Notes: generated by a model from the sequence alone, not told the origin. DNA of 64,000 nucleotides from Mariprofundus sp. EBB-1 (GCF_003665155.1 NZ_RCFQ01000005.1:49557-113556), one strand, 5' to 3'; shown: positions 28,046 through 38,401, counted from the first letter of the stretch. Program-made: numbers and translations.

Positions 28046-29065
28046 GTGCCCAACATGTCTGCTATTGATCTGTTATACCATGCCGCGCTCAATAGACCGA
28101 GCGCGCCTACATTGATTATCAATGCGCATGCCCATGCGCTGTTGTTACAGCTATCAGAGAAGTGCCAGCAACTTGACCTGCATCAGCATTTCAAGCCTGA
28201 ACATACAGCCATTCATCAACTAGGTCTGAATGTTTCTCCAACATTACCTGCGCTCGATGAAACCTATGACACCATTTTCCTGCTACCATCTAAAAACAAA
28301 CAGCAGACCTTGGCATGGATGGCACAAGCGATGCAATCACTTGATGCGAATGGCACATTATTGATCGCTTGCGCTAATAACCACGGAGCGAAATCCTATG
28401 AGTCAGCGTTGCAATCATTGGCTGGTAATACACTCTCCCGTTCCAAATCGAAATGCCGCATCTTTTCGGCCAAAAAGACAGCATCACTGGATTCGGCCTT
28501 ACTTGCGCAGTGGTTGCGTGCAGGAGAAGTCAGGACGATCCCAAGCCATGGACTGATCGCTCAGCCCGGGCTATTCAGCTGGGATCATGCCGATATCGGT
28601 TCACAACTGTTAATTGATCATCTACCCGACAATCTCTCTGGCACTGGTATGGATCTGTGCTGTGGTTACGGACTGCTTTCTGAACATCTGCTGCGCACAA
28701 CACCTCAAGTCGACAGACTTCATCTGGTTGAAGCGGATCGACTGGCACTGGATTGTGCCATACAAAACACAACCGTATGGCAGCAGAAAACGCAATCCCA
28801 CTGGCTCGATGCAACGCATGATGCACTGCCGGAAAAGCTGGCCTGGATTGTCTGCAACCCACCCTTTCACACCGCTCAGCAAAGAGATGTGGAGCTGGGT
28901 AAGAATATCGTGAAACGTGGCTGCCAACAATTGAAACGCGGTGGCAGCATTTATGTCGTGGCCAATCGCAAACTGGCTTATGAAACATTGATGCAGGCAG
29001 AGCTAAGAGCATGCCAAACCATCATCGAAGCCAATGGTTTCAAGATCATCAAAGGGATACGATAA
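28046..29065 (+). CDS. rsmC: RsmC-like 16S rRNA guanine-N2 methyltransferase
   Basis: A 339-residue protein with the two-domain layout of RsmC/RlmG: a degenerate N-terminal methyltransferase half and an active C-terminal half. The active half has the SAM motif GMDLCCGYGLLSEHL near residue 200 and the N6/N2-amine signature N-P-P-F near residue 272. RsmC makes m2G1207 in 16S rRNA; RlmG is a close alternative. The start is GTG 28046 with GGAG eight bases before; ATG 28055 is the alternative. The stop overlaps the rsuA start (TAATG). Confidence 0.82.
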   Translation: MPNMSAIDLLYHAALNRPSAPTLIINAHAHALLLQLSEKCQQLDLHQHFKPEHTAIHQLGLNVSPTLPALDETYDTIFLLPSKNKQQTLAWMAQAMQSLDANGTLLIACANNHGAKSYESALQSLAGNTLSRSKSKCRIFSAKKTASLDSALLAQWLRAGEVRTIPSHGLIAQPGLFSWDHADIGSQLLIDHLPDNLSGTGMDLCCGYGLLSEHLLRTTPQVDRLHLVEADRLALDCAIQNTTVWQQKTQSHWLDATHDALPEKLAWIVCNPPFHTAQQRDVELGKNIVKRGCQQLKRGGSIYVVANRKLAYETLMQAELRACQTIIEANGFKIIKGIR

Positions 29066-29805
29066 TGAATACCAAACCTGTAAAAGCCGAACGACTGGAT
29101 AAATTACTCACCTGCCTGGGTTACGGCCTGCGTAAAGATGTACGCTTCTGGATCAAAGATGGTTTGATTACCATTGATGGAGAACCTGCAAGTAATCCTG
29201 CCAAGAAAGTCACCCCCGATCAGGTTTTATTGATGGAAAAGCCGCTGGATCACCCATATGGACTCACCCTCATCTATCACAAGCCGCTGGATACCGTCTG
29301 CTCCCGCAAAGAAGATGGCCGTTTGATTTATGCCGATTTCCCTGAACGCTGGATAGGTCGCAAACCGGCTCTCTCCAGTGTCGGGCGTCTAGACAAAGAG
29401 ACTTCTGGCTTGTTGATCATCACCGACGATGGGCAGTTGAATCATCAACTGACCAGCCCGAAAAAACATATCTCAAAAACCTATGCTGTGACACTGGATC
29501 GCCCGTTAAACGGAACCGAAGCCGAGAAGTTTTCTGATGGAAAGCTAATACTCGAAGGTGAAGAGAAACCCTGCCTGCCTGCTGAACTTACCATTCATGA
29601 TGAAACACATGTCTCACTGGTATTGCATGAAGGCCGCTATCATCAGGTGCGCCGTATGTTTGCTGCTGTAGGCAACCACGTAGAGGCACTGCAGCGCACC
29701 CATATTGGCGCATTAGCATTAGATGACACGGCACTTGCACCGGGTGAATACAAAACCCTCACAGGCGAAGAGCTAATGATTTTGGTTAAACCATCACCAA
29801 TCTAG
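29065..29805 (+). CDS. rsuA: RsuA-type 16S rRNA pseudouridine synthase
   Basis: A 246-residue enzyme with an N-terminal S4 RNA-binding domain (RLDKLLTCLGYGLRKDVR) and a catalytic domain holding the aspartate in GRLDKETSGLLIITDDG. This is the RsuA/RluB/E/F family; RsuA, which modifies U516 of 16S rRNA, fits best by size. I place the start at ATG 29065, one base inside the rsmC stop, rather than at an upstream ATG within rsmC. Pairing with rsmC gives a small 16S rRNA modification operon. Confidence 0.88.
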   Translation: MNTKPVKAERLDKLLTCLGYGLRKDVRFWIKDGLITIDGEPASNPAKKVTPDQVLLMEKPLDHPYGLTLIYHKPLDTVCSRKEDGRLIYADFPERWIGRKPALSSVGRLDKETSGLLIITDDGQLNHQLTSPKKHISKTYAVTLDRPLNGTEAEKFSDGKLILEGEEKPCLPAELTIHDETHVSLVLHEGRYHQVRRMFAAVGNHVEALQRTHIGALALDDTALAPGEYKTLTGEELMILVKPSPI

Positions 29806-29839
29806 CCACGGCTGTATGCGTGGTAAATACAATGAACGC

Positions 29840-30196
29840 TTAATCGTCATCTTCATGATCTCTTGAATGGCGCTCATGCTCATCGTGATCATCATATTCC
29901 CGATCATCATAACGTTGCTGAACTGGGTAAGTACCCCTTTGCTGATTGTAATATTGCGTTTGGCGGGCATTAGCCTGATTACGCTTTTCTTTTCGCTCTG
30001 CAATGATTGCTCCGGTAATCGCACCCAAGGCACCACCAACAACAGCACCTTCAACGGCTCTGTTGTTTTGTGCTCCGATCACAGCTCCTGCGGTTGCACC
30101 AATAGCAGCACCCTGAGCTGTAGTACGCTGTTCATAGGTTGATGTAGCACAACCGGAAAGCCATAATAGTAGCGTCATCGTTATCAATAATTTCAT
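29840..30196 (-). CDS. Glycine-zipper outer-membrane lipoprotein
   Basis: A 118-residue precursor. A lipoprotein signal (LLLWLSGCATS, lipidated Cys at residue 15) is followed by a glycine-zipper segment (GAAIGATAGAVIGAQ and GAVVGGALGAITGAI) of the kind that inserts in membranes. The tail is hydrophilic and rich in Asp, His, Arg and Tyr. I use ATG 30196, which has GAGGTG before it. Its C-terminal Asp/His/Glu run might bind metals, but that is a guess. The family includes small stress-related lipoproteins. Confidence 0.78.
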   Translation of the reverse strand: MKLLITMTLLLWLSGCATSTYEQRTTAQGAAIGATAGAVIGAQNNRAVEGAVVGGALGAITGAIIAERKEKRNQANARQTQYYNQQRGTYPVQQRYDDREYDDHDEHERHSRDHEDDD

Positions 30197-30321
30197 ATCA
30201 CACCTCGAATACATACATCTGGGAATATTACGGCGAACAATTTAAGAAAATGTAGCGCAGGACACAATACGCAATTCCTTCACCTGTAGGTGTACATTTT
30301 CCAGACAGGTTTAAAAAAGCT

Positions 30322-31335
30322 TCAATAAGGCCGATGTGCTGAAAAATCAGCCAATTCTGCCAACAGCTTACGCACTTCTACTTCAGCAGTTTCCGGCAGC
30401 AAGCGTTTGGCACGTTCGGCATAATCTTTGGCGCGATCCATGGCAAAGCCGGTACCATCTTGTGCCGTAACCCGCTCACGTACCCACTCCCGGTCACCCT
30501 CTTCATAACAACCACGTTCGGATATCTCTTCAACCTTGGCTGCCAATACTGCATCTCGCTGCATAGCATGAATCAATGGCAAGGTGATTTTACCCTCTTC
30601 CAGATCATGACCAACCGGTTTACCGGCTTGTTCAGCTTCAACCAGATAGTCCAGTGCATCATCCATCAACTGAAATGCCACACCCAAACACATGCCATAT
30701 TCAGCCATCGTAGCTACTGTTTCAGCCGATTGATCCGCTGCATGCGCCCCTACTTCACTAGCAGCCTTGAACAGTACTGCAGTTTTGCGTTCAATGACTT
30801 CCAGACATTCGGCTTCTGTCATTTCCAGATGGAAGGTGCGTGAAAGTTGCAACACCTCACCTTCAGCCAGAGCGTTGGTAACATCACTCATCAGTTTCAG
30901 CATGGCCATATCACCATCAGACACCATCATCTGAAACGCCCGAGAGAACAGATAATCACCCACCAATACAGAGGCCTGATTACCCCATACACCGTTAGCC
31001 GAAGGAGAACCTCGACGCTGATCGGATGAATCAACCACATCATCATGCAATAAGGATGCGGTATGGATAAATTCAACCACCACAGAGAGTGGAATATGGC
31101 GTTCACCATGATAACCGAACAAGCGTGCAGTCAATAGACAGAGCAAAGGCCTGAAACGTTTGCCACCACTATTGACGATATAATGCCCGATAGCAGGAAT
31201 CATCATAATATCTGACTGTAGATTGTGATGGATACAGGCATCTACAAGAGCCATATCGGCCTTGCACAATTCAACAGCGCGTTCTAATGGGGAAGAAATA
31301 GAATTACTCACAGTCGGTGCATCGTAAGCGCCCAA
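30322..31335 (-). CDS. ispB: Polyprenyl (octaprenyl-type) diphosphate synthase
   Basis: A 337-residue all-helical trans-prenyltransferase that makes the isoprenoid side chain of quinones. The two aspartate-rich motifs are intact: LLHDDVVD near residue 95 and QLMDDALDYLV near 225. Other family features are GGKRFRPLL and GDYLFSRAF. Chain length cannot be read safely from sequence; IspB is the usual assignment for single-subunit long-chain enzymes in proteobacteria. Confidence 0.92.
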   Translation of the reverse strand: MGAYDAPTVSNSISSPLERAVELCKADMALVDACIHHNLQSDIMMIPAIGHYIVNSGGKRFRPLLCLLTARLFGYHGERHIPLSVVVEFIHTASLLHDDVVDSSDQRRGSPSANGVWGNQASVLVGDYLFSRAFQMMVSDGDMAMLKLMSDVTNALAEGEVLQLSRTFHLEMTEAECLEVIERKTAVLFKAASEVGAHAADQSAETVATMAEYGMCLGVAFQLMDDALDYLVEAEQAGKPVGHDLEEGKITLPLIHAMQRDAVLAAKVEEISERGCYEEGDREWVRERVTAQDGTGFAMDRAKDYAERAKRLLPETAEVEVRKLLAELADFSAHRPY

Positions 31336-31373
31336 TCCGTGCCGTCAAGCCAAAGTAAGGCTATCATTCAGAT

Positions 31374-31937
31374 ATGGAAATTATACTTGCTTCTCGCTCC
31401 CCTCGCCGTCGCCTTCTATTGCAAAGTGCCGGTCTTGCCATTGAGGTATGTCCATCTCATATCGATGAATCCCCGCTCCCCGACGAATCGGTACAACAGA
31501 TGGTCGAACGTTTATGTCAGGCCAAGGCAATGGCATGTGATGCCCCCATAGATATTCCCGTCATTGCTGCCGATACGCTGGTTAGCATTCATGGTCAGGC
31601 ACTCGGACAACCTACTGATCTGCAGCATGCAAAAAGCATGTTGCAGCAATTATCAGGACAGGAACATGAGGTATTTACCGGTGTGTGTGTTCGCCTTAAT
31701 CAGCATATCCTTTTCCAACAGGTGCGTACTGGTGTGCGCTTTCGGGCTCTGCATGAATCTGAAATCGACACCTATCTATTACACAATGATGTGCTTGATA
31801 AAGCCGGTGCATATGCCATTCAGGCCGGTGCAGCCAGTTTCATTGAATCCATTGACGGGCCTCTGGATAATGTAATTGGTTTGCCCATTCGCACCACCTT
31901 GAATATGATAGCAGAAATAAAAAATATACCTGCGTAA
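31374..31937 (+). CDS. maf: Maf nucleoside triphosphate pyrophosphatase
   Basis: A 187-residue Maf/YhdE-type enzyme that hydrolyses non-canonical or excess nucleotides (dTTP/UTP or methylated m7GTP, depending on subgroup) and is linked to septum formation. It begins with the signature ILASRSPRRRLLL, and has ADTLV, the GQEHEVFTGV motif and the AGAYAIQAGAASFI segment. It is adjacent to rng, a common pairing in proteobacteria. Confidence 0.92.
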   Translation: MEIILASRSPRRRLLLQSAGLAIEVCPSHIDESPLPDESVQQMVERLCQAKAMACDAPIDIPVIAADTLVSIHGQALGQPTDLQHAKSMLQQLSGQEHEVFTGVCVRLNQHILFQQVRTGVRFRALHESEIDTYLLHNDVLDKAGAYAIQAGAASFIESIDGPLDNVIGLPIRTTLNMIAEIKNIPA

Positions 31938-32009
31938 TTCATCATCATAGAGCCCCTGACACGCTAGCTCTTAGCATACGATGAATCATTCAGTCGAAGG
32001 ATCACCAAT

Positions 32010-33527
32010 ATGAGCGTGGAACTGTTAGTCAATGTCGCACCATTTGAAACCCGCATAGCCCGGGTAGAAAACGGGCAGGCGGAAGAAATTTACATTGAAC
32101 GCGAACGCGGCTTGAAAGGAAATATTTATAAAGGCCGGGTGCAGCGCGTACTGCCCGGTATTCAAGCTGCATTTATTGATATAGGTATGGAAAAGGCCGG
32201 TTTTCTTTATGCCGGTGATATCGCTACAGCCAAACAGCCTGATTCCACCTTCACAGACGATATAGAGCAGAGTGATGAAAACGATAACAACGCAGATGAA
32301 TCCGCACCATCTCCGCGCCGCAATGCCCCCCCTATCGGTAATCTACTCAAAGATAATCAGGAGCTGATGGTTCAGGTATCGCGTGAACCCATTGCATCCA
32401 AAGGGCCACGCATGACCAGCCAGATAGGTTTACCCGGCCGTTATCTGGTCTATTTACCCCATTTGGATCATATTGGCATAGCCAAACGCCTTGAAGATCC
32501 GCAAGAACGAGAGCGCCTTTTAAACATCTGCACATCGATGGAGCTAAAACAGGGCGGCATCATCATTCGTACGGTTGCCGAAGGTAAAGAGGAACCCGAA
32601 TTACAACAGGATCTCGATTATCTGTTGCGTTTATGGGCGGATATTGAGAAACGCTCCAAAAATTCCGCTCGTGGTTCATTGATTCACAGTGAACTTAATC
32701 TCTATCTGCGGGTCATGCGTGATTATGTCGATAGCGACATTGAGAAAATTCATATTGATTCACGTAGCGCCTATGACGCGATGAAAAAGTTTGCACGTCG
32801 CTTCATGCCAGAGGTCGCGAAAAAACTGTACTATTATCCCGGTGACCGCCCTATTTTTGACGTTTACGGTGTTGAAACGAGTATTGAACTCGCACTCAAG
32901 CGCCATGTCCCATTAAAATCCGGTGGTCATATTGTTATTGATCAAACCGAAGCCTTAATTGCTATCGACGTCAACTCAGGTTCATTTGTTGGCTCTAAAA
33001 ACATGGAAGAAACAGGCTTCAAAACCAACCTTGAGGCGGTGCATGAAATAGTGCACCAACTTCGACTACGCAATCTGGGCGGCATCATTGTCATCGACTT
33101 CATCGACATGCAGGAAGAGGAAAATAAACAGCAGCTCATGCAAGTGCTCGCTGATGCCCTTAAACGTGACAAAGCCAAAAATCATATTGTTCAACTCTCG
33201 GAGCTTGGCCTGGTTGAAATGACTCGTAAACGCACGCGGGAATCCCTTGGTCGCACACTGCTAACTGAATGCAACAGTTGTCATGGTATTGGCCTGGCAA
33301 AAAGCTTAAAAACCATCTGCTATCAGCTGTTTCGCGAAGTGGTTGCCGAGGCTCGAGCATACCCTTGTGAAAAACTCACGGTTATCGCCCACCCGGAAAT
33401 CATAGATCTCATGCTTGGGGAAGAAAATGAGGGTGTACTACAACTGGAGTCCTTTTTAAATAAAGAGATATCATTGGAAAGTGATGATAATTTCGCGCCT
33501 GATCACTATGAAATCGTTCTGAAATAA
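32010..33527 (+). CDS. rng: Ribonuclease G
   Basis: A 505-residue endoribonuclease for 5' end maturation of 16S rRNA and mRNA decay. The S1 domain lies at about residues 35-150, with an unusual acidic insertion near 80-100 (ESAPSPRR region). The catalytic DNase I-like part has IAIDVNSGSFVG near residue 315 and IDFIDM. The zinc-link CNSCHGIG is near residue 425. It lacks the long C-terminal scaffold of RNase E, so RNase G is the better name. An AAGGATCACCAATATG context gives the start. Confidence 0.93.
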   Translation: MSVELLVNVAPFETRIARVENGQAEEIYIERERGLKGNIYKGRVQRVLPGIQAAFIDIGMEKAGFLYAGDIATAKQPDSTFTDDIEQSDENDNNADESAPSPRRNAPPIGNLLKDNQELMVQVSREPIASKGPRMTSQIGLPGRYLVYLPHLDHIGIAKRLEDPQERERLLNICTSMELKQGGIIIRTVAEGKEEPELQQDLDYLLRLWADIEKRSKNSARGSLIHSELNLYLRVMRDYVDSDIEKIHIDSRSAYDAMKKFARRFMPEVAKKLYYYPGDRPIFDVYGVETSIELALKRHVPLKSGGHIVIDQTEALIAIDVNSGSFVGSKNMEETGFKTNLEAVHEIVHQLRLRNLGGIIVIDFIDMQEEENKQQLMQVLADALKRDKAKNHIVQLSELGLVEMTRKRTRESLGRTLLTECNSCHGIGLAKSLKTICYQLFREVVAEARAYPCEKLTVIAHPEIIDLMLGEENEGVLQLESFLNKEISLESDDNFAPDHYEIVLK

Positions 33528-33543
33528 ACACCTTCTTAAATTC

Positions 33544-34707
33544 GTGAAATCACCCTCTCCACTACAGCTGTATGTGCATATCCCTTTCTGTGTACACAAG
33601 TGCCATTACTGCGACTTTAATTCACATGAGCGCTGTGCTCCTGCTTGGGCTGATTATCAGCAGGCGCTGATCACAGAACTTGAACACTGGGCTTCTACCC
33701 CGATGTTTAAGGGGCGATCATTACATACCATTTTCATTGGCGGCGGCACACCATCATTGGCACCACCTGCGTTGATCAAAGCGGTCATTGATGCAGCATC
33801 ACACTATTGCGGCATTGATAAGGATGCTGAGATTAGTATGGAAGCCAATCCCGGTACTGCCGATGCAGATAATTTCCGTGCCTATAGAGAAGCTGGCATC
33901 AATCGCCTATCCATTGGTGTTCAAAGCTTTGATACTGCAGAATTACAATGGCTGGAGCGCATTCATAGCGCTGATGAAGCCACTCAAGCCTACAACATTG
34001 CCCGTCAGGCCGGCTTTGATAATATCAATCTGGATTTAATGTATGGCCTACCCGATCAAAGCATTGATAACTGGTTAATATCATTAAACAGAGCGATCGC
34101 ATTAAAGCCGGAACATCTATCCTGTTATCAGCTCACCGTTGAGCCACACACAAAATTGGCCACCACCCATAGCATAGCTCCAATTGCCTTGCCCGATGAT
34201 GAAGATGCACTGCATATGTTTTTTGAGACACGCCAACAACTTTTAAAGGCTGGTTATCACGCCTATGAAATATCCAATTTTGCCAAACCAGACTTAAAAT
34301 GCCGACACAATGACGGCTATTGGTTGTACAATGATTATATTGGCATAGGTGCCGGCGCATCCGGCAAGTGGGATCAACAGGATCGGGGCATCATCCGCTA
34401 CAGCAATATACGCACACCTGAGTCTTATATAAGAAAGGCACTGCAACACGGCAAAGCAGTCAACTCAGAAGACCCATTAAATAACCAACAAGCCGCAGCT
34501 GAAGCCTTCTGGTTAGGGCTACGACGTACTGGTGGTATCAATCGCGCCGCATTCAAACAACGCTTCGCCATCGATGCCTGGGATGCATTCTCTACAGCAC
34601 TTCAACCATGGGTGGATCGTAACCAGCTAGCAATCAATGACGTTGCAATCCATCTCACCAGCAAGGGCCTCTCCCTGGCAGATGAAATCGCCGCTAGCGT
34701 ACTATAA
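33544..34707 (+). CDS. hemW: HemW-like radical SAM haem chaperone
   Basis: A 387-residue HemN-like protein. The cluster motif C-V-H-K-C-H-Y-C-D-F near residue 17 is typical of HemW. So are GGGTPSL, EANPGT, SIGVQSF and NLDLMYGLP. HemW proteins insert or carry haem and are not coproporphyrinogen dehydrogenases. The start is GTG 33544, 16 bases after rng. The cytochromes and hydrogenase in this genome would fit a demand for haem handling, but the gene is widespread. Confidence 0.9.
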   Translation: MKSPSPLQLYVHIPFCVHKCHYCDFNSHERCAPAWADYQQALITELEHWASTPMFKGRSLHTIFIGGGTPSLAPPALIKAVIDAASHYCGIDKDAEISMEANPGTADADNFRAYREAGINRLSIGVQSFDTAELQWLERIHSADEATQAYNIARQAGFDNINLDLMYGLPDQSIDNWLISLNRAIALKPEHLSCYQLTVEPHTKLATTHSIAPIALPDDEDALHMFFETRQQLLKAGYHAYEISNFAKPDLKCRHNDGYWLYNDYIGIGAGASGKWDQQDRGIIRYSNIRTPESYIRKALQHGKAVNSEDPLNNQQAAAEAFWLGLRRTGGINRAAFKQRFAIDAWDAFSTALQPWVDRNQLAINDVAIHLTSKGLSLADEIAASVL

Positions 34708-34713
34708 TGGCTT

Positions 34714-37146
34714 TTATTGGTTCTTACTTGTCCCTTCGGCATTGATTACCGTTGGTGTAATAAAGATGAGTAATTCACTACGATTCTTGGTTTTTATTTT
34801 GCGTTTAAACAACGATCCAATCAACGGCAGATCCATCAGCCCCGGCACACCGGAATTCTGATCTGCTTCGGTCTGGGTATAAATACCACCCAACACAACC
34901 GTTTCACCGTTATTCACCAGCAATCTGGTCTCTACTGTTTTCGTATTAATCGCAGTAGCAGTACCACCCGCATTGGTTACAGGTGTATCCTTGTTAATCT
35001 TTAGCTCCATAATGATGCGCTGGTCTGCAGTGATCTGCGGCGTCACACGCAATGACAGTTTGGCACTCTTAAAGATCGGCGTGATTGTAGTAGCTCCACC
35101 TGTGGTGGTAACCTGGTCAAACGGAATCTGCTCATCCTGTTCAATCAGTGCTTCACGTAGATTACTGGTGAATACACGCGGACTGGATACCACCTTGATA
35201 TCACCTTCTGTTTCAGCTGCAGAAAGCTCCAGATTCAGGTTAAGGGCACCACTCAAGGTACCAAGCGTATATCCTACGGCGCCACCGGCTCCAGCACCCA
35301 CAACAGCCCCCAGATCCACGACATTAGTCCCTACTGCGGCACCAGACAGATTATTGGTGAATTTACCACCGGCATCATTATAAGAACCACCCCACTTCAC
35401 ACCCAGATCACGCGAAAAAGTATCCGATGCTTCTACGATCCGCGCCTCTATCAATACCTGTTGCATTGGTTTATCAATCACCGAAATCAGCAGTTTGATG
35501 TTATTCAAACGCTCACGGGTATCGGTTATAATCATGGTATTGCTACGCTCATCCAGCAAAATACTACCGCGCTTAGACAACAGCTTCAGACCACCCTCAC
35601 CACCGATCCCGCTCTCCTGATTATTAGCAGGATCAGTTTTCACGGCCGACGTGACCGATCCACCTTTCAGAATGGTACTAACATCATTGACAGAAGCATA
35701 ACCAAGTTGAATGAATTCAGTGTCTAGCGTTGCAACCTGCTCTGCACTCATTTTAGCATCTTTACGAGCATCTGCATCTGACTTCAAGACTGCCAATGGC
35801 GCAATTCTAATGACATTGCCATTCTTCTCTTTGCCTAAGCCTTTGGTAGAAAGAATAATATCCAGCGCTTGATCCCAAGGTACATCCACCAAACGCATGG
35901 TTAGAACACCGGTCACATCATCTGACATGATGATATTGAGTTCACTCATCTCGGCAATCAGTTGTAAGGCATTCCGAATATCAATATCCTTGTATTGAAA
36001 GGTCACTTTTTGTCCGCTATATACCTTTTCATCCTTGGCCACATCTTCATCAGCTTGTGCTACAGCAATCATATCCGCTGGTTTGAGTGTTATCGTTAAC
36101 ACATTACCGGTTTGGTACGATGTCACTACTGTTTTTTGACGCAGGCGAGCGACAATGCGCACATCTTTGTCCACTGCATAGCTGTCAATTTGCTGTACCG
36201 GACCAGGGAAAGCACGCACATCCTGGCTACGTTCCTGACCGGGTGCCAATTGAGCCTTCTTCAAATCAACGATAACTTTTCCATCTTTTTCCTGCAAATT
36301 GATAATGGGATTACTTTCATCCGTACGAATGACCAGGTGTGCAATACGGTCATCCGGCTGAAAATCAATGGCCTCGACAAGCATCGTACCGGCATGGGCA
36401 ATTGGCTTGATATTGCCAAAGCGGATAACCATTTCGTTCGCACTCGCATCAATTTGGTGATTCACGCCAGCTTCAGAAAGCAAGGAAACAACCAGACGCA
36501 TGCGCCCTTCCGCTGAACCAATCGCAACATGATTCAAGCGTCGTGCTGTATAGGTATAATACTCTTTTGGCAGACTGGATTTACCACCCCAAAAGTCCAA
36601 TACCATGGTAGCGCCATCATTGCTCAATAGTGCGTTATGGTTCGCATCCATATGCTGACCACGCAGTATTAACTCAGTGACATTGTCCAGTTCACGCACT
36701 TCAATATCTTGCAATACGGTGCCGCTACTGTTTTTAGCCGATGGAGCCTGACCTGAAAACTTAACCAGCAGATCATTTCCCTTTTCAATAATCTCATATG
36801 CAGTACCACTAGCCAGGCCCACTTCAATCCGAACGCCGCTACTATCCTGAACAGGCACGATATTTTCTATACTGCCACCACCCTTGATCGCACTTACGCC
36901 ATTAGACAGTGTGGCATTAGGAAAACTCACCACCAATCGCTTTGGCCCTTCAAGGTTAAACACCTGATATTCAGCAGCCTCATCCATTGTAATACGCAGG
37001 TTGTCACTTGATTCATCAGAAAGGACCTGCAAACTGCCAATGGTAGCTGCCTGCACCAAGGTAACGTGTCCACAACACAGGGATAGCATTAGCAGTGCTA
37101 ACAGATAACGCCAAGCCGCTTGTTGGGTTATTGCAATTTTATTCAT
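34714..37146 (-). CDS. pilQ: PilQ, type IV pilus outer-membrane secretin
   Basis: An 810-residue secretin. I start at ATG 37146, which has GAGG six bases before it and gives a clean signal peptide (LLALLMLSLCCGHV, cleaved after VQA). In-frame starts up to 57 bases further up run close to the pilO stop. Order: two or three AMIN beta domains (~40-380) that bind peptidoglycan, an STN/N0 domain (~400-460, DIRNALQLIAE), an N1 domain, and the secretin beta-barrel (~600-800) with VPGLMDLPLIGSLF. It is the last gene of pilM-N-O-Q. Confidence 0.95.
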   Translation of the reverse strand: MNKIAITQQAAWRYLLALLMLSLCCGHVTLVQAATIGSLQVLSDESSDNLRITMDEAAEYQVFNLEGPKRLVVSFPNATLSNGVSAIKGGGSIENIVPVQDSSGVRIEVGLASGTAYEIIEKGNDLLVKFSGQAPSAKNSSGTVLQDIEVRELDNVTELILRGQHMDANHNALLSNDGATMVLDFWGGKSSLPKEYYTYTARRLNHVAIGSAEGRMRLVVSLLSEAGVNHQIDASANEMVIRFGNIKPIAHAGTMLVEAIDFQPDDRIAHLVIRTDESNPIINLQEKDGKVIVDLKKAQLAPGQERSQDVRAFPGPVQQIDSYAVDKDVRIVARLRQKTVVTSYQTGNVLTITLKPADMIAVAQADEDVAKDEKVYSGQKVTFQYKDIDIRNALQLIAEMSELNIIMSDDVTGVLTMRLVDVPWDQALDIILSTKGLGKEKNGNVIRIAPLAVLKSDADARKDAKMSAEQVATLDTEFIQLGYASVNDVSTILKGGSVTSAVKTDPANNQESGIGGEGGLKLLSKRGSILLDERSNTMIITDTRERLNNIKLLISVIDKPMQQVLIEARIVEASDTFSRDLGVKWGGSYNDAGGKFTNNLSGAAVGTNVVDLGAVVGAGAGGAVGYTLGTLSGALNLNLELSAAETEGDIKVVSSPRVFTSNLREALIEQDEQIPFDQVTTTGGATTITPIFKSAKLSLRVTPQITADQRIIMELKINKDTPVTNAGGTATAINTKTVETRLLVNNGETVVLGGIYTQTEADQNSGVPGLMDLPLIGSLFKRKIKTKNRSELLIFITPTVINAEGTSKNQ

Positions 37147-37199
37147 GATTCGCCTCATCCATGTCTCCCGGACGTATCTCAACGTTGAACACTTCATAC

Positions 37200-37817
37200 T
37201 CATTTACGCTGCCCCTTACGGCCTTTCTTTGCTTTCGCTTCGACAAACCGATACGTCACTGCCAACCCTGTCACCGATAACTCTCCAGCTTTGTCACCGG
37301 GTGATAACTTCATATTTTTCACATCCACAATACGTGGCATCTCTCCAACCCGTTTCAAAAATGTTAACAACTGCCGGAAACTACCGGATATATGAAACTT
37401 CACAGGCACTTCAGCATAAATCAACCTGTTCACTTCATTACCAGGTTTAAATGCCTTAAATTCAAGACCGGAATCTTTACCAGCCCACGACACATTTTCC
37501 AACAAATCCGGGATTTGTGATTTTCTAGGCAACATATTCAAGGCAACTTTCAATTGCTTCTCAAGTGTCGCATATTCCTTTTGTTTGCGCGGCAAATCAT
37601 GAGCCAGATGTTGATTCCTCAGCAACATAGTCTTCTGCAATTGCATTGCTGACTGTTGATTGGAGATTTGTTCCTGCAGGGGCATCCATCCCATATAAAA
37701 ATAGACTGCAATAATTACGCCAAATGTCGCCAGTAAAAACAAGAGTTTGTGCCACAACGGTAAAGGCAGCAAAGGACGCAATGACTCGTATATAGATAGT
37801 TTCATAGAATCAAACAT
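37200..37817 (-). CDS. pilO: PilO, type IV pilus inner-membrane alignment protein
   Basis: A 205-residue bitopic protein. One membrane segment (~residues 22-44) is followed by a coiled coil (~50-95) and an alpha-beta PilO domain with a QIPDLLENVSWAGKD motif. It pairs with PilN to align the inner- and outer-membrane parts of the pilus machine. Its start shares one base with the pilN stop (TGATG). The next gene is pilQ; no pilP lies between them. Confidence 0.92.
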   Translation of the reverse strand: MFDSMKLSIYESLRPLLPLPLWHKLLFLLATFGVIIAVYFYMGWMPLQEQISNQQSAMQLQKTMLLRNQHLAHDLPRKQKEYATLEKQLKVALNMLPRKSQIPDLLENVSWAGKDSGLEFKAFKPGNEVNRLIYAEVPVKFHISGSFRQLLTFLKRVGEMPRIVDVKNMKLSPGDKAGELSVTGLAVTYRFVEAKAKKGRKGQRK

Positions 37818-38401
37818 CAGGAACCTTTCCCGCTACCAGCTTTTGATACCTGTGCCTTTTTCACGTCATCACGTGCCAGAGTCAGACTAAACCGGCGCAA
37901 CGGCAATCCATCTTGGACTACCCTGGTAATTTCACCCAAGCGCACATTCGAGAAAATTGCAGACTGATCCAATTTACGCATGAAATTTGCTACAGCCTTA
38001 TTACTCTCGGCCAAACCGGATAATTTAATATCAAGGCCCTGATCAGAAGCGGATTTGAGCCAGACATTTTTCGGTATCATTGTAGCAATAGTATTCAGCG
38101 TATGTAGAGAATGAAAACGCCCTTCTTGCAGATCATCGACAATCCCCAGCTTGCGTTCAACATTTGTACGCAAACTATCCAAGTCTTTAATTTTACCAAT
38201 CTTCGTTTTCAAATCTATGTTCTGTTGCTGCAACACCATGGTCTGTTCTTTCAAATCAGCCAGTTGCAAAGATGCCATCGTATGCACCCCTAAGCCCAGC
38301 AATGCAGCCAACACAATGACAGCAATAAAAGCACTGATATGCTGAATAATTTGAGACTCGCGGCGTGCAGTCCGGTAGGGAATAAGATTAATACGAATCA
38401 T
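37817..38401 (-). CDS. pilN: PilN, type IV pilus inner-membrane assembly protein
   Basis: A 194-residue bitopic protein that begins with the conserved cytoplasmic motif IRINLIPYR, which docks onto PilM. A membrane segment (~residues 22-45), a coiled coil and a periplasmic PilN domain follow. It overlaps pilM by four bases (ATGA) and pilO by one, so the proteins are made in step. Confidence 0.93.
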   Translation of the reverse strand: MIRINLIPYRTARRESQIIQHISAFIAVIVLAALLGLGVHTMASLQLADLKEQTMVLQQQNIDLKTKIGKIKDLDSLRTNVERKLGIVDDLQEGRFHSLHTLNTIATMIPKNVWLKSASDQGLDIKLSGLAESNKAVANFMRKLDQSAIFSNVRLGEITRVVQDGLPLRRFSLTLARDDVKKAQVSKAGSGKGS